A stretch of 64,000 bases of DNA from Staphylococcus ratti. GTDB taxonomy: Bacteria > Bacillota > Bacilli > Staphylococcales > Staphylococcaceae. The stretch covers positions 310,001 to 374,000 of the forward strand of contig NZ_CP086654.1 of assembly GCF_020883535.1 (NCBI RefSeq), written 5' to 3'. The notes below the pieces were generated by a model. The model made no database searches. It was not told where the DNA came from and saw only the letters and a program-made list of their open reading frames with translations. This document shows positions 47,177 to 54,635 of the stretch, in pieces. The position numbers were made by a program, and so were the translations under genes. Each line of letters begins with the position of its first letter. Positions within the stretch are counted from its first letter, which is position 1.

Positions 47177-48013
47177 ATGAAAAAATTAACTACTGCTACA
47201 ATCGCTACATTCGGCTTTGTTACTTTAGGAGTTGCTGCACAAGATGCACAAGCTGCAGAACAAAACACAACTTCATACGCATACACGACAACATATTCTG
47301 AAGCTACTCAAGACTATGTAACTATCGACGAAAATGGTAACAAACACCACACTTTAGATGGTAACTGGAACCCATCTATGCAATACGTATATTACACATA
47401 TGATGAAAATGGTGTGTATGACTACTACTATTACTCAAACGAAGCTACAAACTATAGCTACGCTACAGACTACAATACAGTTGCTACACCAGTTGTAAGA
47501 TACAACAGTGAATACACTGCATACACAACTGCTGCAACACCAGAATACACAACTTACAACGCTCAAGGTACAGTAGAAGCACCTTCAGCTTCAACTACAA
47601 ACTATAACTATACAGCTAGAACAACTGCTGCTCCAGCTCCTGCTACTTCAACAGTGTCAAATACACCAGTTCGTTTTACTTCAAAAGGTGGCGCTAACCT
47701 TTACACTGCTGGTCAATGTACTTACTACGTATATGACCGTGTAGGTGGCGGAATTGGTAACACTTGGGGTAACGCAAATAACTGGGCAAACGCTGCACGT
47801 GCTGCTGGTTACACAGTAAACAATACACCAAGAGCAGGCGCTATCATGCAAACTTCTGTAGGTCCTTACGGTCACGTTGCATACGTTGAAAGCGTTGGTG
47901 CTAACGGTTCTGTAACAGTATCAGAAATGAACTACGGTCACGGTGCTGGTGTTGTAACATCACGTACTTTATCAGCTAGCCAAGCTGCTTCACAAAACTA
48001 CATCTACAAATAA
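47177..48013 (+). CDS. ssaA: SsaA-like secreted CHAP-domain wall hydrolase
   Basis: A 278-residue secreted protein. The signal peptide ends near AQA (residue 26). The middle (about 28-160) is Tyr/Thr/Asn/Ala-rich with repeated YTTY, TDYN and TAYTT words. The CHAP domain (about 165-278) has the catalytic Cys in GQCTYY (C181) and His in GHVAYVE (H233), acting as an amidase or endopeptidase on peptidoglycan. I choose ATG 47177 because AGGGAG lies about ten bases upstream and the signal peptide begins there. It has its own promoter and terminator. Confidence 0.9.
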   Translation: MKKLTTATIATFGFVTLGVAAQDAQAAEQNTTSYAYTTTYSEATQDYVTIDENGNKHHTLDGNWNPSMQYVYYTYDENGVYDYYYYSNEATNYSYATDYNTVATPVVRYNSEYTAYTTAATPEYTTYNAQGTVEAPSASTTNYNYTARTTAAPAPATSTVSNTPVRFTSKGGANLYTAGQCTYYVYDRVGGGIGNTWGNANNWANAARAAGYTVNNTPRAGAIMQTSVGPYGHVAYVESVGANGSVTVSEMNYGHGAGVVTSRTLSASQAASQNYIYK

Positions 48014-48033
48014 GATATAAGTTTAAATAAACT

Positions 48034-48074
48034 AAAGGAGTAAGAGCATTTCTATGTTCTTACTCCTTATTTTT
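48034..48074 (+). terminator. Terminator of ssaA
   Basis: AAGGAGTAAGAGCA pairs with TGTTCTTACTCCTT around TTTCTA, followed by a T run. Confidence 0.9.
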
Positions 48075-48285
48075 ATACTGAATTTAAAAGGGGAGTAGAG
48101 AAAAATTTTAATGCGCAAGCGGGCTGACTTGCTGAGCGATGCTCTTTTCATACTATTTTAGGATGATATGAATGTCTAACTTCTTTGTTTAGATAGTAGA
48201 TGGATAGACCGATGAGCAACTTTGTTGATACTCAAGATGAAGTTTTGTACAATGTTTTTTACACTTTTGAAAAGGAGCGCGCTTC

Positions 48286-48846
48286 ATGAAAAAACATGTT
48301 TCTATTCTTTTGGCGCTCATATTTACTGTTTTAATGATATGCTTTCTTATCCTACACTTTGATAGTGTCCAAAGGTATACGAGTACATTGCAAAAGGATT
48401 TTACGGAGGAGCATATTTTCAGTCAAGATCGCAAAACACATGGATTTGGCACATACAATCATGATTTGAGTTTTAATGGTGACAATCGACATTACGGTGT
48501 AGATTATCGTTTGCCTGAAAATACAGATATACTCGCTGCTACCGATGGTATTGTTACACGTACCTTTAAAAATGAATTTGGAGGTAACGTTTTAGAAATT
48601 AAAGAAGCTCATCAACCTTATTATCAATGGTATATGCATTTAAATACATTTAAAGTTCGACCGGGTGCGCGTGTTAAAGCTGGTGATGTTATCGCGAAAT
48701 CAGGTAATACAGGAAGCCAAACGACAGGGCCTCATTTACACTTTCAGCGCATGCATGGTGGTATAGGAAATCGCTTTGCAGAGGATCCAGAACCTTTTAT
48801 TGAGACTTTGCCTGAAAAACAACGCAGTTTATATCAATTAAATTAA
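48286..48846 (+). CDS. M23 (LytM/lysostaphin-type) metallopeptidase
   Basis: A 186-residue wall endopeptidase with an N-terminal membrane segment (about 5-24) that may be an anchor. The zinc site is complete: H69 and D73 in HYGVD, H118 in YMHLN, and H150/H152 in HLHF. The predicted role is cleavage of peptide cross-bridges. AAAAGGAG precedes the ATG. It is convergent with relP. Confidence 0.87.
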   Translation: MKKHVSILLALIFTVLMICFLILHFDSVQRYTSTLQKDFTEEHIFSQDRKTHGFGTYNHDLSFNGDNRHYGVDYRLPENTDILAATDGIVTRTFKNEFGGNVLEIKEAHQPYYQWYMHLNTFKVRPGARVKAGDVIAKSGNTGSQTTGPHLHFQRMHGGIGNRFAEDPEPFIETLPEKQRSLYQLN

Positions 48847-48847
48847 A

Positions 48848-48894
48848 AAGTGTGTCCGATTTCGCATATTGAGATAATCGGACACACTTTTTAG
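48848..48894. terminator. Bidirectional terminator
   Basis: AAGTGTGTCCGATT pairs with AATCGGACACACTTT, with A and T runs at both sides. It serves the M23 gene and relP; the relP stop codon lies in its right flank. Confidence 0.9.
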
Positions 48895-49604
48895 CGTTCG
48901 TTAATTTGATCTTGTTGAATATTTAAATGAATACGTTCCATTTTACGCTCAACATCTCCAATTTCAAGCGCACATTCTTTCAAAGTTTGACGATAAATAT
49001 TTCTATCTACATTTCCTGATTTATAATGCAATTGATGTTCTAAACTTGCCCACATATCCATTCCAATTGTTCTAAGCTGGATTTCAACAGGGGCATCGAT
49101 CGTACCATCGGTTAGAAAAACAGGAACAGAGACGACAATGTGTAAGCTTTTATAACCATTGGCTTTCGGATACTGAATATAGTCTTTACGTTTAAGTAAC
49201 TTAATATCTGCTTGTTGCAACAATAATTGTTCAACATTGTATATATCATTCATGTAATTACATACGACACGTATGCCTGCAATATCCATAATATGAGTTT
49301 GGGCAGTTTTAGCGGTTATTTCCAGTCCCTTACGCTTTAATTTTTGTAATAAGCTAGGTATTTTTTTTACACGACGCTCCATATGATGGATTGGATTATG
49401 TGAATTTTTTAATTGGAAATCCTGATCCAAAATATGAAGTTTAGTACTTATCTCCTCTAAAGCAGCTCCATATATATGTTCTAATTTGATAAATTGAACA
49501 ACTTGTTCGAAGTTGTCTTCTGATTGAACCGATTGATTCGTATAACGCGCCACTTCATTTTTCAAGTTTTCAATGTTAATCGGTACATTTTTTTCTACAA
49601 ACAT
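48891..49604 (-). CDS. relP: Small alarmone synthetase (RelP-like)
   Basis: A 237-residue (p)ppGpp synthetase without hydrolase domain. The synthetase core is visible: [21 protein letters not shown], the [16 protein letters not shown] region with the catalytic Asp, [10 protein letters not shown], and VEIQLRT with the catalytic Glu, followed by [13 protein letters not shown]. Length and N-terminus fit RelP (YwaC type) better than RelQ (about 211 residues). In S. aureus it is induced by cell-wall stress. Confidence 0.85.
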   Translation of the reverse strand: MFVEKNVPINIENLKNEVARYTNQSVQSEDNFEQVVQFIKLEHIYGAALEEISTKLHILDQDFQLKNSHNPIHHMERRVKKIPSLLQKLKRKGLEITAKTAQTHIMDIAGIRVVCNYMNDIYNVEQLLLQQADIKLLKRKDYIQYPKANGYKSLHIVVSVPVFLTDGTIDAPVEIQLRTIGMDMWASLEHQLHYKSGNVDRNIYRQTLKECALEIGDVERKMERIHLNIQQDQINER

Positions 49605-49703
49605 ACATTCACCCCGTACTTTCTATCCTCATTACTAATGTACTACTTTCATTAAAAATTTGGTAGTTATACGGGGGATTGTTGATTGAATAGAAATCAT
49701 TAT

Positions 49704-50324
49704 TTAACGGAAAGAGACTACATCATCGATTGGAAGGCGTACAGACGGACGTCCTTCAACAGCTGCTTTCCCAACAGCAAGCATGACGACAGGAACATAA
49801 CGTTCTGGGTCGAGACCTAAAACTTCTGCAACATTATTTTTATCAAAACCGCCAATGGCATTTGTATCATAACCATAGTAGCGTGCGACGAGCATAAATT
49901 GCATAGCTGCTAAACTACAATCAATTTTGACAATATCATTCATCGCTTGACGGTCTAAAATTTCATACATTTCAACAAATTTAGCCACCTGAACATCTTT
50001 GACTTCTTGTGGCATAAATCCTCTCTCTACAGCGTCATCATAAATTTTGTCTGCATATTCGTAGTTTTTCATATCTCCAAAAAGCACAATCATTGCAGCA
50101 GATGTTTCATTTTGACGCGTATTAAATTGAACAAGGGGTTGCAACGCAGCTTTACCTTCAGGTGTATCTACGACTACAAAACGCCAAGGCTGCATATTTA
50201 CAGAAGATGGCGCTTTAGTAGTTAGTTCAAGCATTTCTTTCATTTCTTCACGTGGAATTTTGACATTTGGATCAAATTGTTTAACCGAACGACGGCTTTC
50301 TAACACTTCTTTAAATTCTTTCAT
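49704..50324 (-). CDS. Nitroreductase-family flavoprotein
   Basis: A 206-residue FMN oxidoreductase. It has ESRRSVKQFD near the N-terminus, TTKAPSSVNMQPWRFVVV, and the C-terminal PVVMLAVGKA. It differs from the nitroreductase at 26629 (221 residues), so the window has two family members. It is divergent from a MarR regulator of the SarZ group, with a palindrome between them, which suggests control by that regulator in response to oxidants or electrophiles. Confidence 0.87.
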   Translation of the reverse strand: MKEFKEVLESRRSVKQFDPNVKIPREEMKEMLELTTKAPSSVNMQPWRFVVVDTPEGKAALQPLVQFNTRQNETSAAMIVLFGDMKNYEYADKIYDDAVERGFMPQEVKDVQVAKFVEMYEILDRQAMNDIVKIDCSLAAMQFMLVARYYGYDTNAIGGFDKNNVAEVLGLDPERYVPVVMLAVGKAAVEGRPSVRLPIDDVVSFR

Positions 50325-50391
50325 ACCCTATATCCCTCTCTTTAAGCAATAATTTAAAATTAAATTAAATCAAGTTCTATCCAATTATATG

Positions 50392-50435
50392 TAACACTTC
50401 TGCGTCTATCAAGAAAAAAGTGTTATACTGTAACA
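50392..50435. promoter_or_regulatory. Candidate MarR operator in the divergent region
   Basis: TAACACTT (50392-50399) is repeated as AAGTGTTA (50418-50425), and TGTTA-N5-TAACA (50421-50435) forms a second palindrome on a TATACT -10 box of the regulator gene. Binding here could control both divergent genes. Confidence 0.5.
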
Positions 50436-50457
50436 AAGAAATCAAGGGGGAAAAATT

Positions 50458-50889
50458 ATGGCATTAAAACATGATGACTTAAAAAGTGAACTTTGTTTTT
50501 TATTTTATGTCGCTTCTAAAGAAGTTATTAAAAAGTATGCGACACACTTAAAGTCATATGATTTGACCTATACATCATATATTACATTAAAATCAATTCA
50601 ACCTAATGAAATTGTTAATATAAAAACATTAGGAAACAGAATTTATTTGAATTCTGGTACACTAACACCACTAATTAAAAAGCTTGATCAAAAAGGATTA
50701 GTACAAAAAGTACGTAATGAAGACGATGAACGCAATCTCAACATTTCTTTAACAGATAAAGGTGCAGAAGTACAAGAATATTTATATAAAGTCACCGATG
50801 AAGTATATAAAGAACTCAAGTTTGAAGGCGACGATATGGAACAACTTGTTAGCATTCTTGACCGTTTTATCAAAAATAATTTTGAATAA
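50458..50889 (+). CDS. MarR-family redox regulator of the SarZ/MgrA/OhrR type
   Basis: A 143-residue winged-helix dimer. The single Cys is residue 13 in SELCFLFYVASKEV, exactly where SarZ carries its redox-sensing Cys. The DNA-binding part has LNSGTLTPLIKKLDQKGLV and the wing NEDDERNLNISLT. Family knowledge says oxidation of Cys13 lowers DNA binding. It may be a SarZ paralogue that controls the divergent nitroreductase. AAGGGGG precedes the ATG. Confidence 0.85.
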   Translation: MALKHDDLKSELCFLFYVASKEVIKKYATHLKSYDLTYTSYITLKSIQPNEIVNIKTLGNRIYLNSGTLTPLIKKLDQKGLVQKVRNEDDERNLNISLTDKGAEVQEYLYKVTDEVYKELKFEGDDMEQLVSILDRFIKNNFE

Positions 50890-50931
50890 TATAAGTGGAA
50901 AAAAACTATTACTTACAGAACTTTTCACATT

Positions 50932-50972
50932 AAACCATTAAGCTTCTTCATATTGGAGTTTAATGGTTTTTT
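50932..50972 (+). terminator. Terminator of the MarR gene
   Basis: AAACCATTA (50932-50940) pairs with TAATGGTTT (50961-50969), followed by T residues; the inner AGCTTC/GGAGTT extends the stem imperfectly. Confidence 0.8.
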
Positions 50973-51151
50973 GTTTGATATTTTTAGGCCTATTATCAAT
51001 AAAACTCAACTTTTATGTTTTAGGTTAGGTCCTTTTAAACTTTGATTCAAAGATAATATACAGAATTTTTTTGTGTTATAAATTACTATATAAATAAAAC
51101 ATTCCATACACATCAAATCTTTATACACTTATTATAATTATTTAAAAAATA

Positions 51152-51180
51152 TTGACAAATTTGTGAAGTTAGGATAATCT
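51152..51180 (+). promoter_or_regulatory. Promoter upstream of the 24-residue peptide and lipase 2
   Basis: A perfect TTGACA (51152-51157), 17 bases, TAATCT (51175-51180). The spacer contains GAAGTTAGG (51165-51173), one mismatch from the AgrA half-site consensus. No second direct half-site is seen. Confidence 0.6.
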
Positions 51181-51289
51181 TTTAAGCACAAAAGTCATTA
51201 TTTTTTTTATTTTCAGAGTTATTCTAAAAATTTAATTTTTTAATGCCATATGGAACATTATGATCAATATGGCAGAAAGGAGAATTGCT

Positions 51290-51364
51290 ATGGAATATTT
51301 AAAAGCCCTTTTTATCAAACTTTTCGGTTTTATTCCTAGAATATTGATTAATATATTCATTTAG
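51290..51364 (+). CDS. 24-residue hydrophobic amphipathic peptide (PSM-like candidate)
   Basis: A short gene not covered by usual length limits. ATG 51290 has AAGGAG six bases upstream. The peptide begins MEYLKALFIK, contains FGFIP and ends RILINIFI. It has one Glu, two Lys and one Arg and is otherwise almost wholly hydrophobic, as in cytolytic phenol-soluble modulins. It lacks a signal peptide cleavage site, which also fits PSMs (exported by PmtABCD with the start Met). It lies 44 bases before lipase 2 on the same strand, downstream of a strong promoter. Alternatives are a leader peptide for the lipase mRNA or a type I toxin. Confidence 0.6.
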   Translation: MEYLKALFIKLFGFIPRILINIFI

Positions 51365-51408
51365 GTAATACTTTGACATTTTAAAAGATAAATTTAAAGG
51401 AGTTTATG

Positions 51409-52773
51409 ATGGCGAGAAATAGAAAAAACCGTATCAGAATTTTTAGTATGGTTGCATCAACACTCTTGATTACTGAATCGCTTTTTGCACAGGGGAGTTA
51501 TGCTCAAGCAGCTGAACAGCAACCTGCACCACAAAAAACAAATGTTCAAACACATCGTGATGCTTCTTCAAATGAAGCAGTTCATAATCAAAATATACAA
51601 AACATCACAGCATCTCATAATAATGCAACATCGAAAAAGAATCGTGATCCTATTATTTTAGTTCACGGTATTACAGGATTTATGGATGATAATCGTCCTG
51701 CTCTACTTTCCCACTATTGGGGTGGCGATAAAATGAATATTCGCCAAGATTTAGAACAAAATGGCTATGAAGCTCATGAAGCAAGTGTGAGTGCTTTTGG
51801 AAGTAACTATGATCGTGCAGTGGAATTATATTACTACCTTAAAGGTGGACGTGTAGACTATGGCGCTGCCCATGCAGCAAAATATGGTCATTCACGCTAT
51901 GGTAAAACATACGAAGGTGTGTATAAAGATTGGAAGCCCGGTAAAAAAGTCCATTTTGTAGGACATAGTATGGGAGGCCAAACGATTCGACAGCTCGAAA
52001 CGTTGCTCAGAAAAGGTAATCCTGAAGAAGTAGCGTATCACAAAGCACATGGAGGCGAAGTCGCGCCACTCTTTAAAGGTGGTTCCGATAATATGATTTC
52101 AACGATTACAACGCTTGGCACGCCACATAACGGGTCGCATGCTTCTGATTTGATAGGCAATGAAGCCTTTATGCGTCAAGTTGTAATGGAAATCGGCAAA
52201 AGGTTTGGCAATAAAGATTCTAGAGTAGATTTTGGTCTTACTCAATGGGGATTAAAACAAAAGCCGAATGAATCTTATGATGCGTATTGTGATCGTGTTG
52301 AGAAATCAAAAATATGGAAAACAAAAGATAACAGCCTTTATGATTTAACTCGTGAAGGTTCGTCAGACTTAAACCGTAGAACGTCCATTAACCCGAATAT
52401 TGTTTATAAATCATATACGGGCGAAGCAACGCACAATACGTTTACCGGCAGACAAAAAGCAGATCTCAATATGTTCTTGCCGTTGACGATACTTGCTAAC
52501 GTTATTGGAAAAGTGCCAGAAAAAGAATGGCGTGAAAATGACGGAATTATTTCTGTTATTTCTTCCCAATATCCGTTTAATGAACCTTACGTTAAAGCCA
52601 CTGATAAAAATAAAAAAGGTGTATGGCAAGTGACACCTACAATGCACGATTGGGATCATGTGGATTTTGTAGGTCAAGATAGTAGTGACACTGCGCGTAC
52701 ACGTGAAGAGTTACAAAAGTTCTGGCATAAGATAGCCGAAGATTTAGTTCAAAGTGAAAAGATAACAGAATAG
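51409..52773 (+). CDS. Secreted lipase, short pro-region form
   Basis: A 454-residue lipase of the same family as the gene at 24523. The signal peptide (about 1-35) has no YSIRK motif, and the Gln/His/Asn-rich pro-part is only about 40 residues instead of about 215. The mature domain begins near DPIILVHG. It has GHSMGG (S187) and the catalytic His in DWDHVDF (H417), and the stretch LKGGRVDYGAAHAAKYGH is shared with lipase 1. I choose ATG 51409 (spacing six from AAAGGAG). It lies between two candidate PSM-like peptide genes and probably shares their transcript. Confidence 0.9.
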   Translation: MARNRKNRIRIFSMVASTLLITESLFAQGSYAQAAEQQPAPQKTNVQTHRDASSNEAVHNQNIQNITASHNNATSKKNRDPIILVHGITGFMDDNRPALLSHYWGGDKMNIRQDLEQNGYEAHEASVSAFGSNYDRAVELYYYLKGGRVDYGAAHAAKYGHSRYGKTYEGVYKDWKPGKKVHFVGHSMGGQTIRQLETLLRKGNPEEVAYHKAHGGEVAPLFKGGSDNMISTITTLGTPHNGSHASDLIGNEAFMRQVVMEIGKRFGNKDSRVDFGLTQWGLKQKPNESYDAYCDRVEKSKIWKTKDNSLYDLTREGSSDLNRRTSINPNIVYKSYTGEATHNTFTGRQKADLNMFLPLTILANVIGKVPEKEWRENDGIISVISSQYPFNEPYVKATDKNKKGVWQVTPTMHDWDHVDFVGQDSSDTARTREELQKFWHKIAEDLVQSEKITE

Positions 52774-52803
52774 AAATCATACTAATGATCAGGAGTGAAA
52801 GCA

Positions 52804-52869
52804 ATGGCAGGAGATATGTTCCAATTAATTACTTCATTTTTGAAAATTTTAATGACTTTATTTTCTTAA
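52804..52869 (+). CDS. 21-residue amphipathic peptide (PSM-like candidate)
   Basis: ATG 52804 has AGGAG seven to eight bases upstream, and a terminator follows 15 bases after the stop. The peptide begins MAGDMFQLITS and ends KILMTLFS. It contains one Asp and one Lys, so its net charge is zero, and hydrophobic residues fall on one helical face. Length, formyl-Met start, lack of a signal peptide and composition match alpha-type phenol-soluble modulins. It follows lipase 2 by 30 bases, so it is the last gene of that transcript. Confidence 0.65.
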   Translation: MAGDMFQLITSFLKILMTLFS

Positions 52870-52883
52870 ATGATGATGTGAGA

Positions 52884-52917
52884 CCTGTAACCCTCTAAGG
52901 GTTTACAGGCTTTTTTT
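52884..52917 (+). terminator. Terminator after the 21-residue peptide gene
   Basis: CCTGTAACCCT and AGGGTTTACAGG form the stem, followed by a seven-T run. It closes the lipase 2 transcript. Confidence 0.9.
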
Positions 52918-53003
52918 ATTGTAGCGTATTTTAAAGTGGGAGAAAGTGTAAAGTATATTGTTCTAACATTACATTATAAAAAACGAGACAAAGGGGTTTG
53001 AAA

Positions 53004-53430
53004 ATGGAAATTATGAAAAGTGATAATATGAGTGGGAATGAAGAAATTTTGACTTTATTATTACAAGCTAATCCAGATAAAGAGAAAGTAATGTGTGACT
53101 ATCATACGTCAGAACATTATGTGTTGAAAGATAATGAAGCAATAAAAGAAGTTCTATTATTGAAGGCGCGCTCACCTAAAGAGGTGGAAGTTTTAAACAT
53201 CAGTATAAAATCTAAATATCAAAATCAAGGACTTGGAAAAATACTAATGAAGCACATCTTTAACATTTTAAAAAAGAGAAATTATGAGAAAGTAACGTTA
53301 GGAACAGGAAATTCAAGTATCAACCAATTAGCTTTTTATCAAAAATTATTTTGTTGATCATTATTCAGAAGCCATTTTCGAAAACGATATTCAATGTGTA
53401 GATTTAATCATTTTAGAAAAAGTGTTGTGA
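53004..53430 (+). pseudogene. GNAT acetyltransferase, C-terminus frameshifted
   Basis: A GCN5-related N-acetyltransferase remnant. ATG 53004 has AAAGGGG upstream. The acetyl-CoA motif YQNQGLGKILMKHIF and the following strand GTGNSSINQLAFYQKLF are intact. The frame then stops at 53357, and the usual C-terminal part appears in another frame (VDHYSEAIFENDIQCVDLII, to 53430). Family members normally have about 12-18 more residues between these parts, so a deletion with frameshift is likely rather than a single-base error. Confidence 0.75.
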
Positions 53431-53453
53431 CTTTTCTAGAGCTATGTAAATAA

Positions 53454-53492
53454 AAAGAACCGATAAAGTAAACTTTACTTTATCGGTTCTTT
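53454..53492. terminator. Bidirectional terminator
   Basis: AAAGAACCGATAAAGTAAA pairs with its reverse complement up to TTCTTT at 53492. It serves the GNAT remnant and sceD. Confidence 0.9.
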
Positions 53493-53538
53493 GTTTGAGG
53501 AGGACATACTTCCTCCTCTATTTGAGTAATTTATGATA

Positions 53539-54225
53539 TTATGCAGTTACCCAGTGACCTGCGCCGCCTGTGTTGTATAAGTGTTGTGCAAATTTGTCTT
53601 GAACAGCTGCTGGAGCTTGAGCTGGGTTAACACCAACGTATGATGGGTCAACTTGTTGCGCTACTGCATTCCATGTTGATGGTAAGAATTGGTAAGCACC
53701 TGCAGCACCTGATGATGGGTTAACAGCGCTGTAGTCGCCACCAGATTCACGTTGTTTGATTAATTGTAAGTGGCTGTTTACACCTGAACCACTTGTAGAT
53801 GTTTGAGCTGTTTTTGGTGCTTGAGTTGCAGCTGGAGCTTGTGTAGAAGCTTGTTTGTTAGATTGAACGCTAGCTGCTGTATTTTGTTCTGATTGTTGAG
53901 ATGCTTGAACAGCCACATCTTGTACTTGAGCTGGTTGAGCTACTGCAGCTTGTCCAGTGTAACCATTATAAGCCCAACCGAAGTAAGTACCATCTGACCA
54001 GAAGTGGAAGTTTGTACCTTTTAAGTTGAATTTGTAGTCGTATGCACCTGCATGAACTGGCGCTTCATTTAATGATTGGTCATTGTTTAATGCTTTTTGA
54101 GCTAAAGCCGCTTTGTCGATTGAAGTTTGAGTTGCTTCACTCGCGTGAGCGTCTGTTGTATGTGCAGCGACACCTGTCGCACCGATTGCTACTGCTAATG
54201 ATGATGCTAATAATGTTTTTTTCAT
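53539..54225 (-). CDS. sceD: SceD-like lytic transglycosylase
   Basis: A 228-residue secreted enzyme that cleaves glycan strands. The signal peptide MKKTLLASSLAVAIG ends near AHA (about 28). A region with YDYKFNLKGTNFHFWSDGT (about 62-80) is conserved in IsaA/SceD. A Gln/Ala/Ser linker (about 95-148) follows. The catalytic domain has Glu in IKQRESGGDYSAVNP (E160) and ends NTGGAGHWVTA. I choose ATG 54225 since the signal peptide and GGAGG site fit there; upstream codons are non-family. SceD in S. aureus depends on WalKR and salt stress. Confidence 0.92.
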   Translation of the reverse strand: MKKTLLASSLAVAIGATGVAAHTTDAHASEATQTSIDKAALAQKALNNDQSLNEAPVHAGAYDYKFNLKGTNFHFWSDGTYFGWAYNGYTGQAAVAQPAQVQDVAVQASQQSEQNTAASVQSNKQASTQAPAATQAPKTAQTSTSGSGVNSHLQLIKQRESGGDYSAVNPSSGAAGAYQFLPSTWNAVAQQVDPSYVGVNPAQAPAAVQDKFAQHLYNTGGAGHWVTA

Positions 54226-54510
54226 AACTATAAGTCCTCCAAAATAATTTTTTATATTTTCATTTTCAAAAGTTTGCTTAGCTAAAAATTTCAACAATCA
54301 CACTCTAACAGGCTATGACACATATGTAAATTACGAGTAGATAACAAAAGATTACGAAGGTATTTCAAAATAATGCTATGTAATGTTTTTGTTATTAGTT
54401 TTGAAAAATGTTTTATTTAAATATTCTTTTAGAAAGGGCTACTGTCGAGTTTGTATTATTTATCAGAAAATTGAGATGAAAGGCATAAATATTACAAATA
54501 TTACATTGCT

Positions 54511-54533
54511 TCATCTAAATGTAATTTAGATGA
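54511..54533. promoter_or_regulatory. Perfect 23-base palindrome upstream of the PPK2 gene
   Basis: TCATCTAAAT (54511-54520), GTA, and the exact reverse complement ATTTAGATGA (54524-54533). It lies about 100 bases before the PPK2 start and about 290 before sceD. No T run follows, so an operator is more likely than a terminator. The rest of 54226-54635 shows no gene. Confidence 0.55.
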
Positions 54534-54635
54534 CGACGTTAAAATGAAATCTATAGTGATTTTCGCGGATTTAAAATAGAAATTGATATGGGGATTTTAT
54601 TAATCGTATAATGAGACTAATCGAGGTGAATTTTT

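Noticed and set aside
48014..48285. Gene in the space between ssaA and the M23 peptidase
   Set aside because: Apart from the ssaA terminator there is no supported frame or conserved hairpin.
51143..51173. Full AgrA tandem site upstream of the 24-residue peptide
   Set aside because: Only one near-match (GAAGTTAGG) is present and no second half-site at 12-13 bases.
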